A DNA stretch of 64,000 nucleotides from positions 1,430 through 65,429 of the forward strand of contig NZ_KB890685.1 of assembly GCF_000373185.1 (NCBI RefSeq). Reading direction: 5' to 3'. The notes beneath the pieces were generated by a model, which saw only the letters and a program-made list of their open reading frames with translations, did no database searches and was not told the DNA's origin. The DNA comes from Segatella paludivivens DSM 17968 = JCM 13650 (lineage in GTDB: Bacteria; Bacteroidota; Bacteroidia; Bacteroidales; Bacteroidaceae). Positions 36,419 to 45,416 of the stretch are shown in pieces. Both the position numbers and the translations under genes were made by a program. The first letter of the stretch is position 1; every line of letters begins with the position of its first letter.

Positions 36419-36457
36419 AAAAAGTCGGGATTTATTTTGGTATTTCCCGACTTTTTT
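36419..36457 (+). terminator. terminator of thrS
   Basis: The stem 36421-36430 with 36445-36454 pairs over 10 bp, extended by A-T pairs, and is followed by TTTTT. The 14-nt loop holds the TTTG that serves as -33 element of the infC promoter. Confidence 0.85.
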
Positions 36458-36467
36458 AGTAATTTTG
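36436..36467 (+). promoter_or_regulatory. promoter of the infC operon, nested in the thrS terminator
   Basis: TTTG (36436-36439), 20 nt and TAATTTTG (36460-36467). The -33 is in the terminator loop and the spacer runs through its 3' arm and T run. Confidence 0.65.
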
Positions 36468-36504
36468 CACCCGTTTAGTGTATAAACGAACATAAAATAG
36501 TTTA

Positions 36505-37137
36505 ATGAAGAATGACAAATTGAAAAATCAGTACCGTGCGAATGAACAGATACGTGTACGTGAAGTCCGAATTGTAGGAGAGGACGAGTCAGAAGTGGTT
36601 CCTACACGAAAAGCTTTAGATATGGCGCGCCAACAGGGTTTAGATCTTGTTGAGATATCTCCTAATGCGCAGCCTCCTGTTTGTCGTCTCGTAGACTATT
36701 CTAAATTCCTGTATCAGCAGAAGAAACATCAGAAAGAGATGAAACAGAAGCAGATAAAGGTTGAGGTGAAAGAAATTCGTTTCGGACCTCAGACTGATGA
36801 GCATGACTATCAATTTAAGTTGAAGCATGCACAGGAATTCCTAAATGAAGGTAATAAGGTTCGTGCTTATGTGTTCTTCCGTGGTCGTTCTATCCTTTTC
36901 AAGGAACAAGGTGAGGTTTTGTTGCTCCGCTTTGCTAATGATCTTGAAGGATTTGGTAAGGTTGAACAGATGCCTAAACTAGAAGGTAAGAAAATGTTCC
37001 TATATATTGCACCAAAGAAAATTGGTGTTGTAAAGAAGAGCCAACAAAAGTTGGATAGGGAGAAGCGTGAGACTGGGGCTAATTCAGCTGAAAAAGTTGA
37101 AAATCTTACAGAAGATAATAACGAAAACAACGATTAA
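36505..37137 (+). CDS. infC: translation initiation factor IF-3
   Basis: The 210-residue product has the N-domain ([18 protein letters not shown], family signature), the lysine-rich linker ([20 protein letters not shown] in part) and the C-domain ([23 protein letters not shown]). A tail of about 35 residues, rich in Glu, Asn and Lys, extends beyond the usual end. The start is a normal ATG at 36505, unlike the rare AUU of enterobacteria. It heads the classic infC-rpmI-rplT unit and controls start-codon selection on the 30S subunit. Confidence 0.96.
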   Translation: MKNDKLKNQYRANEQIRVREVRIVGEDESEVVPTRKALDMARQQGLDLVEISPNAQPPVCRLVDYSKFLYQQKKHQKEMKQKQIKVEVKEIRFGPQTDEHDYQFKLKHAQEFLNEGNKVRAYVFFRGRSILFKEQGEVLLLRFANDLEGFGKVEQMPKLEGKKMFLYIAPKKIGVVKKSQQKLDREKRETGANSAEKVENLTEDNNENND

Positions 37138-37277
37138 TTCACAAATGTGAAGGATTGTGTGGATGTTTTTAGTAAACTGAAAGAAGACGAAAGCTCAGAT
37201 GATTAAGGAAAAAATAAGTGCGTAACGCCGGGTATATGCGTTGCCACTCATAGATAACAATTTAAAAATAAAAAAAA
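37138..37277 (+). other. 140-nt spacer between infC and rpmI
   Basis: The spacer is unusually long for this operon (rpmI to rplT is 37 nt). It contains GCGTAACGCC and GCGTTGCC-like segments (37220-37252) that could pair, which might serve L20 autoregulation. No known leader was recognised and no promoter was seen. Confidence 0.3.
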
Positions 37278-37475
37278 ATGCCAAAAGTTAAGACAAATTC
37301 CGGTGCGAAGAAAAGATTTACTTTCACCGGTACTGGTAAGATTAAAAGACATCATGCTTACCACAGTCACATTCTGACTAAGAAAACAAAGAAGCAGAAG
37401 AGAAATCTTGTTCACCAGACAATGGTTGACCAAACTAACATGAAGCAGGTTCGTGACTTGCTCTGCCTCCGTTAA
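37278..37475 (+). CDS. rpmI: 50S ribosomal protein L35
   Basis: The 65-residue basic protein begins [20 protein letters not shown], the L35 signature (motif [10 protein letters not shown]), and has HHAYHSHIL followed by [10 protein letters not shown]. It is a late assembly protein of the large subunit. It stands between infC and rplT in the conserved order. Confidence 0.97.
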   Translation: MPKVKTNSGAKKRFTFTGTGKIKRHHAYHSHILTKKTKKQKRNLVHQTMVDQTNMKQVRDLLCLR

Positions 37476-37512
37476 TTTAACTTAGTAGAACATTTAAAGA
37501 AGAAAGAAAACT

Positions 37513-37857
37513 ATGCCAAGATCAGTAAATCACGTTGCTTCAAAAGCAAAGAGAAATAGAATTCTTAAGCTCACTAAAGGTTATTATGGAGCTAGAAAGA
37601 ATGTTTGGACGGTAGCTAAAAATACCTGGGAAAAAGGTCTTACTTACGCTTACCGCGATCGTAGAAACAAGAAGCGCAACTTCCGCGCATTGTGGATTCA
37701 GCGTATCAACGCTGCCGCTCGTCTTGAGAACATGAGCTACTCTACACTTATGGGTGCTCTCCACAAGGCTGGTATTGAAATTAACCGTAAGGTCCTTGCT
37801 GACCTCGCTGTTAACAATCCAGAGGCTTTCAAGGCTATTGTTGATAAGGTTAAGTAA
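37513..37857 (+). CDS. rplT: 50S ribosomal protein L20
   Basis: The 114-residue basic protein begins [19 protein letters not shown]. The L20 signature [21 protein letters not shown] is present (core [12 protein letters not shown]), and it ends in the globular domain ([20 protein letters not shown]). It is needed for early 50S assembly and in other bacteria represses its own operon. It is the last gene before a strong terminator. Confidence 0.97.
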   Translation: MPRSVNHVASKAKRNRILKLTKGYYGARKNVWTVAKNTWEKGLTYAYRDRRNKKRNFRALWIQRINAAARLENMSYSTLMGALHKAGIEINRKVLADLAVNNPEAFKAIVDKVK

Positions 37858-37875
37858 ATTATCTTATTACATATT

Positions 37876-37916
37876 AAAAGTCGCATTAGTTTGTTCTAAT
37901 GCGACTTTTTTTTGTT
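37876..37916 (+). terminator. terminator of the infC-rpmI-rplT operon
   Basis: A perfect 14-bp stem (37876-37889 with 37896-37909) has a TTTGTT loop followed by TTTTTT. The A-rich left arm gives a T run on the minus strand too, so it may also end tex, which stops at 37919. Confidence 0.9.
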
Positions 37917-37918
37917 GT

Positions 37919-40033
37919 TTATAGTTTCATGCTAAGACTTATTCTATTTCTTTTTCTGTCGACTTCAATAACCTTAACCTTTACCTGTTGATGGAGTTTC
38001 ACAATTTCATTTGGATCTTTAATATATCTGTCTGCCAATTGGGAGATGTGTACTAATCCGTCTTGATGAACCCCTACATCAACAAATGCACCGAAATTTG
38101 TAATATTGGTTACTATTCCAGGAAGTTCCATACCAATTATTAAATCTTCAACTGATTTTACGTCTTTGGCAAATTCGAAAGTCTCAATTTGATCTCTTGG
38201 ATCCAATCCTGGTTTTTCCAATTCTTTCAGTATGTCCTGTAGTGTAGGCAGTCCAATACTGTCGGTGATATAATTTGATAGCTTTATGCTTTTTAAAATC
38301 TCCTTATTATTTATAAGTTCTTTTACCTTACAGTTGTTATCTTTTGCCATTTTCTCAACAACTTTGTAACTCTCAGGATGCACAGCACTATTGTCTAGGG
38401 GATTCTTTGCATCTGGTATGCGAAGAAATCCTGCGCATTGTTCAAAGGCATTTGTACCAAGGCGGGCAATTTTTTTAAGTTGATTTCTGCTTTCAAAAGC
38501 TCCATTCTCTTTTCTGTAATCAACAATATTTTGTGCAATGGTAGGACCAAGTCCGCTCACGTATGTAAGCAGATGTTTACTTGCTGTATTAAGATTTACG
38601 CCAACTGTATTTACACAACTTTCTATAACAGTATCAAGAGTTTTCTTTAGTTTTGTTTGGTTTACATCATGTTGATATTGTCCAACTCCTATGCTTTTGG
38701 GGTCTAGTTTCACAAGTTCTGCTAGTGGATCCATAAGTCTTCTTCCAATAGAAACAGCTCCACGTACAGTTAGATCATATTCTGGAAATTCATCTCTGGC
38801 AATTTTTGATGCCGAATATATAGAAGCACCATCTTCACTAACAACATAAGTTGGTATATTTTCAATTTTTCTAAGTATGTCTGAAGTTTCTCGGCTTGCT
38901 GTTCCGTTACCTACAGCAATAGCTTCGATGTTATAGTCTTTTACGATCTTGTTGAATTTACTTAAAGCGTTACTACTAGCTTTGTCGCCAACAGCAAATA
39001 CTACATCATGATAAATGAGTTCTCCTTGAGCGTCAAGACATACAACTTTGCATCCAGTTCTTATACCTGGATCAACTCCCATAACTCTTTTTTGGCCTAA
39101 TGGTGCAGCCAATAGTAATTGTCTCAGATTGTCAGCAAAAACTTTTATAGCTTCATCATCAGCTAATTCCTTACTATAGTTAGCAAATTCAGTTTCAATA
39201 GATGGTTTTATCAATCTTTTGAAAGAATCGTCAATAGCTTCGCCAATAAGTTGCTGACATTTCCCATATCCATGAATGTAATGTCTCTTTATATTATCTA
39301 TACACTCATCTTCGTCTGTATTAATGCTAATGCGTAAGATTCCTTCGTTTTCACCTCTTCTCATAGCTAATAATCTATGACTGCTGCAACGCTTTAATGG
39401 CTCTTGAAAATCGAAATAGTCTGAAAATTTTTGTGCTTGTTCATCATCGCTCTTGTTCTTTATTACTTTAGAGACAATCATGGCATCTCTTTTAAAGGAC
39501 TTTCTTACAGATAGTCTTGATTGTTCATCCTCACTAATTGTTTCAGCGATAATGTCTTTTGCTCCGTCAAGTGCTTCTTCAATGTTATTGACATCATTGT
39601 GCACGAATCTTTCTGCAACCTTTTGTGGGTTTTGCTCACATTGCATCATTATGATAACAGAAAGTGGTTCAAGTCCTTTTTCCCTTGCAATCTGTGCTCT
39701 AGTCCTTCTTTTAGGCTTGTATGGTAAGTATATGTCTTCCAGTTCGTTAGCATTCCAACACTCATCTATTTTTTTTGATAGCTCAGGTGTCAATTTATCT
39801 TGTTCTCCAATGGTCTTTACAACGGTCTCTTTTCTTTTTATAAGCTCTTTCAGTTTATCATACATCACACTAATATCTGTGATCTGTACTTCATCTAAAG
39901 ACCCTGTACGTTCTTTTCTGTATCTAGAAATGAAAGGAATGGTACATCCTTCATCAAGCAACAGTATTGTATTTGAAACTCCAGTAATAGGAATGCTCAA
40001 ATTCTTTGATATGATATCATTTACGTTTGTCAT
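37919..40033 (-). CDS. tex: Tex-family RNA-binding protein
   Basis: The 704-residue product shows the full Tex order: an N-terminal helical domain (LLDEGCTIPFISRYRKERTG), a YqgF-like RNase-H domain (VMGVDPGIRTGCKVVCLD), paired helix-hairpin-helix motifs (LLTYVSGLGPTIAQNIVDYR, core GLGPTIAQNIV), and a C-terminal S1 domain (GIVTNITNFGAFVDVGVHQD, core NFGAFVDVG). Tex proteins bind nucleic acid and affect transcription and stress tolerance. On the minus strand a TATCTTTG -7 element lies at 40070-40063, giving a leader of about 25 nt. Confidence 0.95.
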   Translation of the reverse strand: MTNVNDIISKNLSIPITGVSNTILLLDEGCTIPFISRYRKERTGSLDEVQITDISVMYDKLKELIKRKETVVKTIGEQDKLTPELSKKIDECWNANELEDIYLPYKPKRRTRAQIAREKGLEPLSVIIMMQCEQNPQKVAERFVHNDVNNIEEALDGAKDIIAETISEDEQSRLSVRKSFKRDAMIVSKVIKNKSDDEQAQKFSDYFDFQEPLKRCSSHRLLAMRRGENEGILRISINTDEDECIDNIKRHYIHGYGKCQQLIGEAIDDSFKRLIKPSIETEFANYSKELADDEAIKVFADNLRQLLLAAPLGQKRVMGVDPGIRTGCKVVCLDAQGELIYHDVVFAVGDKASSNALSKFNKIVKDYNIEAIAVGNGTASRETSDILRKIENIPTYVVSEDGASIYSASKIARDEFPEYDLTVRGAVSIGRRLMDPLAELVKLDPKSIGVGQYQHDVNQTKLKKTLDTVIESCVNTVGVNLNTASKHLLTYVSGLGPTIAQNIVDYRKENGAFESRNQLKKIARLGTNAFEQCAGFLRIPDAKNPLDNSAVHPESYKVVEKMAKDNNCKVKELINNKEILKSIKLSNYITDSIGLPTLQDILKELEKPGLDPRDQIETFEFAKDVKSVEDLIIGMELPGIVTNITNFGAFVDVGVHQDGLVHISQLADRYIKDPNEIVKLHQQVKVKVIEVDRKRNRISLSMKL

Positions 40034-40097
40034 ATTTCTTTTTTAGTTTATACTTGGTATGCAAAGATAATACTTTTATTAAATTTATAGAATTAAT

Positions 40098-40128
40098 TTT
40101 GTAATATTATTGATAATGTCTACCTTTG
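40098..40128 (+). promoter_or_regulatory. promoter of the ABC-F gene
   Basis: TTTG (40098-40101), 19 nt and TACCTTTG (40121-40128) form an exact consensus match, divergent from the tex -7 element at 40063-40070. Confidence 0.8.
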
Positions 40129-40154
40129 TAAACAATAATAAAATAGTAAAATAA

Positions 40155-42089
40155 ATGATCTCAGTAGAAGGTTTGAAGGTTGAATTTGGTGTGAAACCAT
40201 TGTTCACGGATGTTAGTTTTGTTGTGAATGATCGTGATCGCATTGCGCTTGTAGGAAAAAATGGTGCGGGAAAGTCAACTATGCTTAAGATATTATGTGG
40301 TTTACAGAAACCGACAGCAGGTAATATTGCTATCCCTAATGATTCTACTATAGGATATCTTCCACAGGTAATGAAGCTTCAGGATGATACTACAGTAAAG
40401 GAAGAGACAAGAAAGGCTTTTGCAAATAATACAAAACTCAAGCTGCATCTAGAAAAGATGCAGCAAGAAATGACCGATCGTACAGATTACGAGAGTGATT
40501 CTTATGCAGACTTGGTTGATAGGTTCACTCAGGAACATGAGCGTTATATGATGCTTGGTGGTGAAAGTTACGAGGCTGAGATAGAAAAAACTCTTCTTGG
40601 GCTTGGTTTTTCCCGTGAGGATTTTGATCGCCCAACTAAAGAATTTTCTGGTGGTTGGCGTATGCGTATAGAACTAGCTAAGATATTGCTTCAGAAACCT
40701 GACGTACTTCTTTTGGATGAGCCAACCAACCATTTGGATATTGAGAGTATTCAATGGCTGGAACAATTCCTTACGCAAAGTTCAAGCGCTGTTCTCTTGG
40801 TCAGTCATGATAGAGCTTTTATAAACAACGTTACTAATCGCACGTTGGAATTAACATGTAGACACGTAGAGGATTATAAGGTTAAGTATAATCAGTATCT
40901 TGTGTTACGTGCAGAACGTCGTGAACAGCAGTTACGTGCTTATGAAAACCAGCAAAGAGAAATGGCTGATATTAAATCTTTTGTAGATAGATTCAGATAT
41001 CAGGCATCGAAGGCTGTGCAGGTACAACAGAGAATAAGACAACTCGAAAAAATTGTGCCTATTGAAGTTGATGATGTTGATAACAGTAGAATGCATCTGA
41101 AGTTTCCTCCATGCCTTAGAAGTGGTGATTATCCTGTTATATGTGAGGATTTGAGGAAGGATTATGGAGATCATACTATTTTCTCAGATGTGAATCTTAC
41201 AATAAAGCGTGGTGAAAAAATTGCATTTGTAGGTAAGAATGGTGAAGGTAAATCAACTCTCGTAAAATGTATCATGAATCAAATTTCATATACTGGTAAA
41301 CTGAAAGTTGGTCATAATATACAGATAGGATATTTTGCTCAGAATCAGGCACAGTTACTTGATGAGAACCTTAGCATATATGATACAATAGATGAAGTCG
41401 CTACAGGTGATATGCGTCTTAGAATTAATGATTTGCTAGGTGCATTCATGTTTGGTGGTGAAATTTCTGATAAAAAAGTAAAGGTCCTAAGTGGTGGAGA
41501 ACGCAGTAGATTGGCAATGATAAAACTATTGTTGGAACCTGTAAATCTACTAATCCTTGATGAGCCTACAAACCATTTGGACTTGCCATCAAAAGATGTC
41601 TTGAAAGAAGCCATAAAAGCTTTTGATGGAACAGCTATTATCGTGAGCCATGACCGTGAATTCCTTGATGGACTTGTGGATAAAGTTTATGAGTTTGGTG
41701 GTGGTAAAGTCATCGAGCATCTTGGCGGTATCTATGATTACCTTCATGCACATAATGCAGAAACAATACATGAGGCTATAACTAATGCTACCGTTCAATT
41801 TGATGCTTCTAGCAAAACAGTTGAATCTCCTGCTAGTAAAATGTCTTATGCAGAACATAAAGAGCAGCAGAAAAAGCTAAAGAAGGCTGAAAAGAAAGTC
41901 AAAGACTGCGAGACAAAAATTGCAACGATGGAGAAGAGAATAAAAGAACTTGATACTTTATTGATGAATCCTAAGAATTCTACGAATATGAAGCTTGTAA
42001 CAGAATACAAGTCAATAAAGGATTCTTTAGATAAGGAAAATGAAGAATGGTTCATTTTATCTGATGCTTTAAGTGAATTACAGAAATAG
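40155..42089 (+). CDS. ABC-F family ATPase
   Basis: The 644-residue soluble protein has two ABC domains. The first has Walker A GKNGAGKST, signature FSGGWRMRIELAK and Walker B LLLDEPTNHLD. The second has GKNGEGKST, LSGGERSRLAMIK and LILDEPTNHLD. Between them lies the charged P-site tRNA-interaction linker (about residues 240-315). The C-terminus is a coiled coil (YAEHKEQQKKLKKAEKKVKD). There are no membrane spans. Members act on ribosomes; the C-terminal coiled coil is as in Uup/YdiF types. Antibiotic resistance is possible in the family but nothing here shows it. Confidence 0.92.
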   Translation: MISVEGLKVEFGVKPLFTDVSFVVNDRDRIALVGKNGAGKSTMLKILCGLQKPTAGNIAIPNDSTIGYLPQVMKLQDDTTVKEETRKAFANNTKLKLHLEKMQQEMTDRTDYESDSYADLVDRFTQEHERYMMLGGESYEAEIEKTLLGLGFSREDFDRPTKEFSGGWRMRIELAKILLQKPDVLLLDEPTNHLDIESIQWLEQFLTQSSSAVLLVSHDRAFINNVTNRTLELTCRHVEDYKVKYNQYLVLRAERREQQLRAYENQQREMADIKSFVDRFRYQASKAVQVQQRIRQLEKIVPIEVDDVDNSRMHLKFPPCLRSGDYPVICEDLRKDYGDHTIFSDVNLTIKRGEKIAFVGKNGEGKSTLVKCIMNQISYTGKLKVGHNIQIGYFAQNQAQLLDENLSIYDTIDEVATGDMRLRINDLLGAFMFGGEISDKKVKVLSGGERSRLAMIKLLLEPVNLLILDEPTNHLDLPSKDVLKEAIKAFDGTAIIVSHDREFLDGLVDKVYEFGGGKVIEHLGGIYDYLHAHNAETIHEAITNATVQFDASSKTVESPASKMSYAEHKEQQKKLKKAEKKVKDCETKIATMEKRIKELDTLLMNPKNSTNMKLVTEYKSIKDSLDKENEEWFILSDALSELQK

Positions 42090-42115
42090 TAATAATATAA
42101 ACATAAACTATTTAG

Positions 42116-44152
42116 ATGATGAAAATGAAAAGTTTATTTCCGATTATGATGTTTGCTGCAGCACCTATGGTTGGTGTAGCACAGAATAATTCGGGACTTG
42201 TGGAGAAAAACTTCGACAAGTCTGTTCGTCCCCAGGACAATTTCTACCAGTTTGCTACTGGCGGTTGGCAGAAAAATAATCCACTGCCAGCTGCATATAG
42301 CCGTTTTGGTAGTTTTGATCAGTTACAGGAAGACAACAACAAGCGTATTAACAGCATCCTTAGTGACCTTCAGAAAAAGAAGTTCAAAAAGGGTTCAATT
42401 GAGCAGAAACTTTCTGATTTCTACAAGCAGTCTCTTAATGTAGATGCACGTAACAAAGCTGGAATAGCTCCAGTTAAATCAATGCTTGCTGAAATCGAAG
42501 CTGCTAAGACTGTTAATGATTTGCGCGCTATCCAAATCAAATATGCTGCACAGGGCTATGGTCTTCAGTTTGGTTCATATTTCAGTGCAGATGAGAAAGA
42601 TGTAAAAAACAATATATTGTCAATTACTCAGAGTGGTCTTACATTAGGACAGAAAGATTATTACGTAAATAATGATTCTGCTACTGTTGCTATTCGCGAG
42701 GCTTATAAAAAGCATATTGCACGTCTCTTTAAGCTTTATGGCTTTGACGAGGCTGCTGCTCAGGCAAAGAGTGCTGATATCTTCCGTCAGGAGACATTGG
42801 TTGCTCTTATTTCAAAGAGCATGACAGAACTTCGTGATCCTCAGGCTAATTACAACAAGATGACTCTTGCTGAGTTTAAGTCTGATTATCCAAATATTCC
42901 TTTAGAGCAATTGGCTAATTCAGAGGGAATAAAGAGTGAATACATTCAGTCAATGGTTGTTGGTCAGCCTGCATTTATGACTGGTCTTGACAAGTTGATG
43001 TCTTTGCAGACAGCCGACGAGATCAAGGCTCTTATGGAGTGGGATGTTATTCAGAATAGTGCTAGCTATCTTTCTGATGAAATCCGTGAAGCAAACTTCG
43101 ATTTCTTTGGTAAGACAATGAGTGGCCGTAAAGAGGATTATCCTCTTTGGAAGCGTGCTACAAATCAGGTAGAAGCACAGATGGGCGAAGCTCTTGGTCG
43201 TATGTATTCAAAGCGTTTCTTCCCAGAGTCTTCTAAGAAGATGATGACTGAGCTCGTAAAGAATCTTCAGTTAAGTCTTGGAGAGCGTATTGATGCTCAA
43301 ACATGGATGAGTGATACAACTAAAGCAAATGCACATAAGAAGTTAGACAAATTCTATGTTAAGATAGGTTATCCTAACAAGTGGACTGATTATAGCAAAC
43401 TTACTATAGATCCATCTAAGAGTTATTACGAGAATGTAATGGCATGTCGCAAATTTGCTAATGATAAGAGCATTGCCGATAAGGCTGGTAAGCCTGTTGA
43501 TAAGGATGAGTGGCTTATGACACCTCAGACTGTTAATGCTTATTACAACCCTACAACAAACGAGATTTGTTTCCCTGCAGGTATTCTTCAGTATCCTTTC
43601 TTTGATCCTAAGGCTGATGCAGCATTCAATTATGGTGCTATCGGTGTTGTCATTGGACATGAGATGACTCACGGATTTGATGATCAAGGTCGTCAATATG
43701 ATTCTGATGGTAATATGAAAGATTGGTGGACTGCCAGTGATGCAAAGGGATTTGATAGCCGTGCTAAGATGTATGCTGACTATTTTGATGGAATAGAGGT
43801 TCTTCCTGGACTCCATTCAAATGGTAAGTTTACATTGGGTGAGAACCTTGCAGACCACGGAGGTTTGATGGTTGCTTACAATGCATTGATGAAGGCTACT
43901 GCAAATAAGGCTTTGAAAGATAAGGATGGTTTTACTCCTGCTCAGCGTTTCTTCCTTGCTTATGCTGGTGTTTGGGGACAAAATATCACAGAAAAAGAAA
44001 TACGCAATCGTGTAAAGCGTGATCCTCATTCTCTTGGTGAATGGCGTGTTAACGGTGCACTTCCTCATGTTGCAGCTTTCTATAAGGCATGGAACATAAA
44101 GAAGGGTGATAAGATGTATTTGCCAGAAAGTGAGCGTTTGCAACTTTGGTAA
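42116..44152 (+). CDS. M13-family (neprilysin-like) metallopeptidase
   Basis: The 678-residue product has a signal peptide (to about VGVAQ, residue 24). The zinc site is GHEMTHGFDDQG with His515, Glu516 and His519. ENLADHGG supplies the third ligand Glu576 and Asp580, and NAYYNPTTNEICFPAGILQ (core NAYYNPTTNEI) is the substrate-binding strand. It ends in RLQLW, where many relatives end in a CxxW motif. It is a periplasmic or secreted peptidase for small peptides. It lies 26 nt after the ABC-F gene and has its own terminator. A start at the second ATG (42119) is possible. Confidence 0.93.
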   Translation: MMKMKSLFPIMMFAAAPMVGVAQNNSGLVEKNFDKSVRPQDNFYQFATGGWQKNNPLPAAYSRFGSFDQLQEDNNKRINSILSDLQKKKFKKGSIEQKLSDFYKQSLNVDARNKAGIAPVKSMLAEIEAAKTVNDLRAIQIKYAAQGYGLQFGSYFSADEKDVKNNILSITQSGLTLGQKDYYVNNDSATVAIREAYKKHIARLFKLYGFDEAAAQAKSADIFRQETLVALISKSMTELRDPQANYNKMTLAEFKSDYPNIPLEQLANSEGIKSEYIQSMVVGQPAFMTGLDKLMSLQTADEIKALMEWDVIQNSASYLSDEIREANFDFFGKTMSGRKEDYPLWKRATNQVEAQMGEALGRMYSKRFFPESSKKMMTELVKNLQLSLGERIDAQTWMSDTTKANAHKKLDKFYVKIGYPNKWTDYSKLTIDPSKSYYENVMACRKFANDKSIADKAGKPVDKDEWLMTPQTVNAYYNPTTNEICFPAGILQYPFFDPKADAAFNYGAIGVVIGHEMTHGFDDQGRQYDSDGNMKDWWTASDAKGFDSRAKMYADYFDGIEVLPGLHSNGKFTLGENLADHGGLMVAYNALMKATANKALKDKDGFTPAQRFFLAYAGVWGQNITEKEIRNRVKRDPHSLGEWRVNGALPHVAAFYKAWNIKKGDKMYLPESERLQLW

Positions 44153-44177
44153 AAAGCTATTTTTAATAATTATAATT

Positions 44178-44211
44178 GGTGCTGGAAACATATTTCCAGC
44201 ACCTTTTTTTG
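44178..44211 (+). terminator. terminator of the M13 peptidase gene
   Basis: A perfect 11-bp stem (44178-44188 with 44193-44203) has loop CATA and is followed by eight T. Confidence 0.9.
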
Positions 44212-44256
44212 TACAAAGATAAGCTACCTTTTAAAGATAAGATAGAAAGAATTCTT

Positions 44257-44287
44257 TTTGTATTGTATACTATTTCCGTTATCTTTG
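44257..44287 (+). promoter_or_regulatory. metA promoter copy 1
   Basis: TTTG at 44257-44260 and TATCTTTG at 44280-44287 with a 19-nt spacer. Confidence 0.65.
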
Positions 44288-44331
44288 GATAAGATAAGCT
44301 GCATCTCAACAATAAAAAAGAAAGAATTCTT

Positions 44332-44362
44332 TTTGTATTGTATTCTATTTGCGTTATCTTTG
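44332..44362 (+). promoter_or_regulatory. metA promoter copy 2
   Basis: TTTG at 44332-44335 and TATCTTTG at 44355-44362 with a 19-nt spacer. Confidence 0.7.
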
Positions 44363-44406
44363 AATAAGATAAGCTGCATCTCAACAATAAAAAAGAATGA
44401 ATTCTT

Positions 44407-44437
44407 TTTGTATTGTATTCTATTTGCGTTATCTTTG
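44407..44437 (+). promoter_or_regulatory. metA promoter copy 3 (proximal)
   Basis: TTTG at 44407-44410 and TATCTTTG at 44430-44437 with a 19-nt spacer. The leader would be about 25 nt. Confidence 0.8.
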
Positions 44438-44467
44438 CATATAATTTTATAAGTGAAAGGATAAACT

Positions 44468-45385
44468 ATGCCGTTAAGATTGCCGGATAAATTGCCGGCT
44501 ATTGAAATTCTGAAGAAAGAAAATATATTTGTAATGGACGAAACCCGTGCTCACAGCCAGGAAATTCGCCCGTTGAAAATCGTTGTCTTAAATCTTATGC
44601 CATTGAAGATAACGACAGAGACTGACTTGGTGCGCTTACTTTCAAACACACCGTTACAGGTAGAAATATATTTTATGAAACTGAAAAGTCATACTCCCAA
44701 GAACACACCTATTGAGCATATGATGATGTTTTATAAGGATTTTGACGAACTCAGCAAGCAGAAGTTTGACGGAATGATAATCACAGGTGCTCCGATAGAG
44801 ACAATGGATTATGAAGATGTTCAATATTGGCCCGAGATAACAAATATTTTTGATTGGGCGCGTACGCATGTCACCAGTACAATGTATCTTTGTTGGGGTG
44901 CAATGGCTGCACTTTATCATTTCTACGACATACCAAAATATTCATTATCAAAGAAAATGTTTGGAATCTTTGGACAATATCCTTTAGAACCTACATTGCC
45001 AATATTCCGTGGTTTTGACGACTTGTTCAATATGCCACAGAGTCGTCACACAGAAGTTCATCGTGACGATATTGAGAAGGTTGATGATTTAAAGATAATC
45101 GCTGAATCTCCTGATAGTGGTGTTAGTATGGTCATGGCACGTGGTGGTAGAGAATTCTTCATTACTGGTCATCTTGAATATGCCCCTGATACTCTTGATA
45201 AAGAATATAAGCGAGATCTTGGCACAAGAGACGATGTTGAATTGCCTTTTAATTATTATAGAGATAACAATCCTGATAATGATCCTCTTGTTACTTGGCG
45301 TGCGCATGCTAACCTTTTATATAGCAATTGGATTAATTACTATGTATATCAGGAAACTCCATATAACATTGATGATATTCGTTAA
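44468..45385 (+). CDS. metA: homoserine O-acyltransferase (MetA family), probably acetyl-specific
   Basis: The 305-residue product matches MetA along its length. The catalytic Cys142 is in YLCWGAMAAL, and His and Glu are in FITGHLEYAPD. Position 111 is Glu (GAPIET, Glu111). In studied MetA enzymes Glu at this place goes with acetyl-CoA use and Gly with succinyl-CoA, so homoserine O-acetyltransferase activity is predicted. It commits homoserine to methionine synthesis. The gene is preceded by three tandem promoters. The U32 peptidase gene follows after 31 nt. Confidence 0.95.
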   Translation: MPLRLPDKLPAIEILKKENIFVMDETRAHSQEIRPLKIVVLNLMPLKITTETDLVRLLSNTPLQVEIYFMKLKSHTPKNTPIEHMMMFYKDFDELSKQKFDGMIITGAPIETMDYEDVQYWPEITNIFDWARTHVTSTMYLCWGAMAALYHFYDIPKYSLSKKMFGIFGQYPLEPTLPIFRGFDDLFNMPQSRHTEVHRDDIEKVDDLKIIAESPDSGVSMVMARGGREFFITGHLEYAPDTLDKEYKRDLGTRDDVELPFNYYRDNNPDNDPLVTWRAHANLLYSNWINYYVYQETPYNIDDIR

Positions 45386-45416
45386 TAAGTAACTGTAAAT
45401 AAAGAAATTAGATATA

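Larger units (their letters stand above)
44213..44437 (+). repeat. three tandem 75-bp repeats, each carrying a full promoter, before metA
   Basis: The repeats have an exact 75-bp period: ATTCTTTTTG starts at 44251, 44326 and 44401, and TATCTTTG at 44280, 44355 and 44430. In each copy TTTG (44257, 44332, 44407) and TATCTTTG are 19 nt apart, the ideal Bacteroidota spacing. Copies 2 and 3 are nearly identical; copy 1 is more diverged in its first half. The array begins right after the previous terminator and ends 30 bp before the metA ATG. An open frame that runs through it encodes only the repeat (25 codons per unit). Confidence 0.9.

Noticed and set aside
44258-44452. 64-codon open frame with a repeated peptide upstream of metA
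   Set aside because: It is the 75-bp promoter repeat read in frame (75 is a multiple of three). It has no start signal of its own and lies between terminator and metA.
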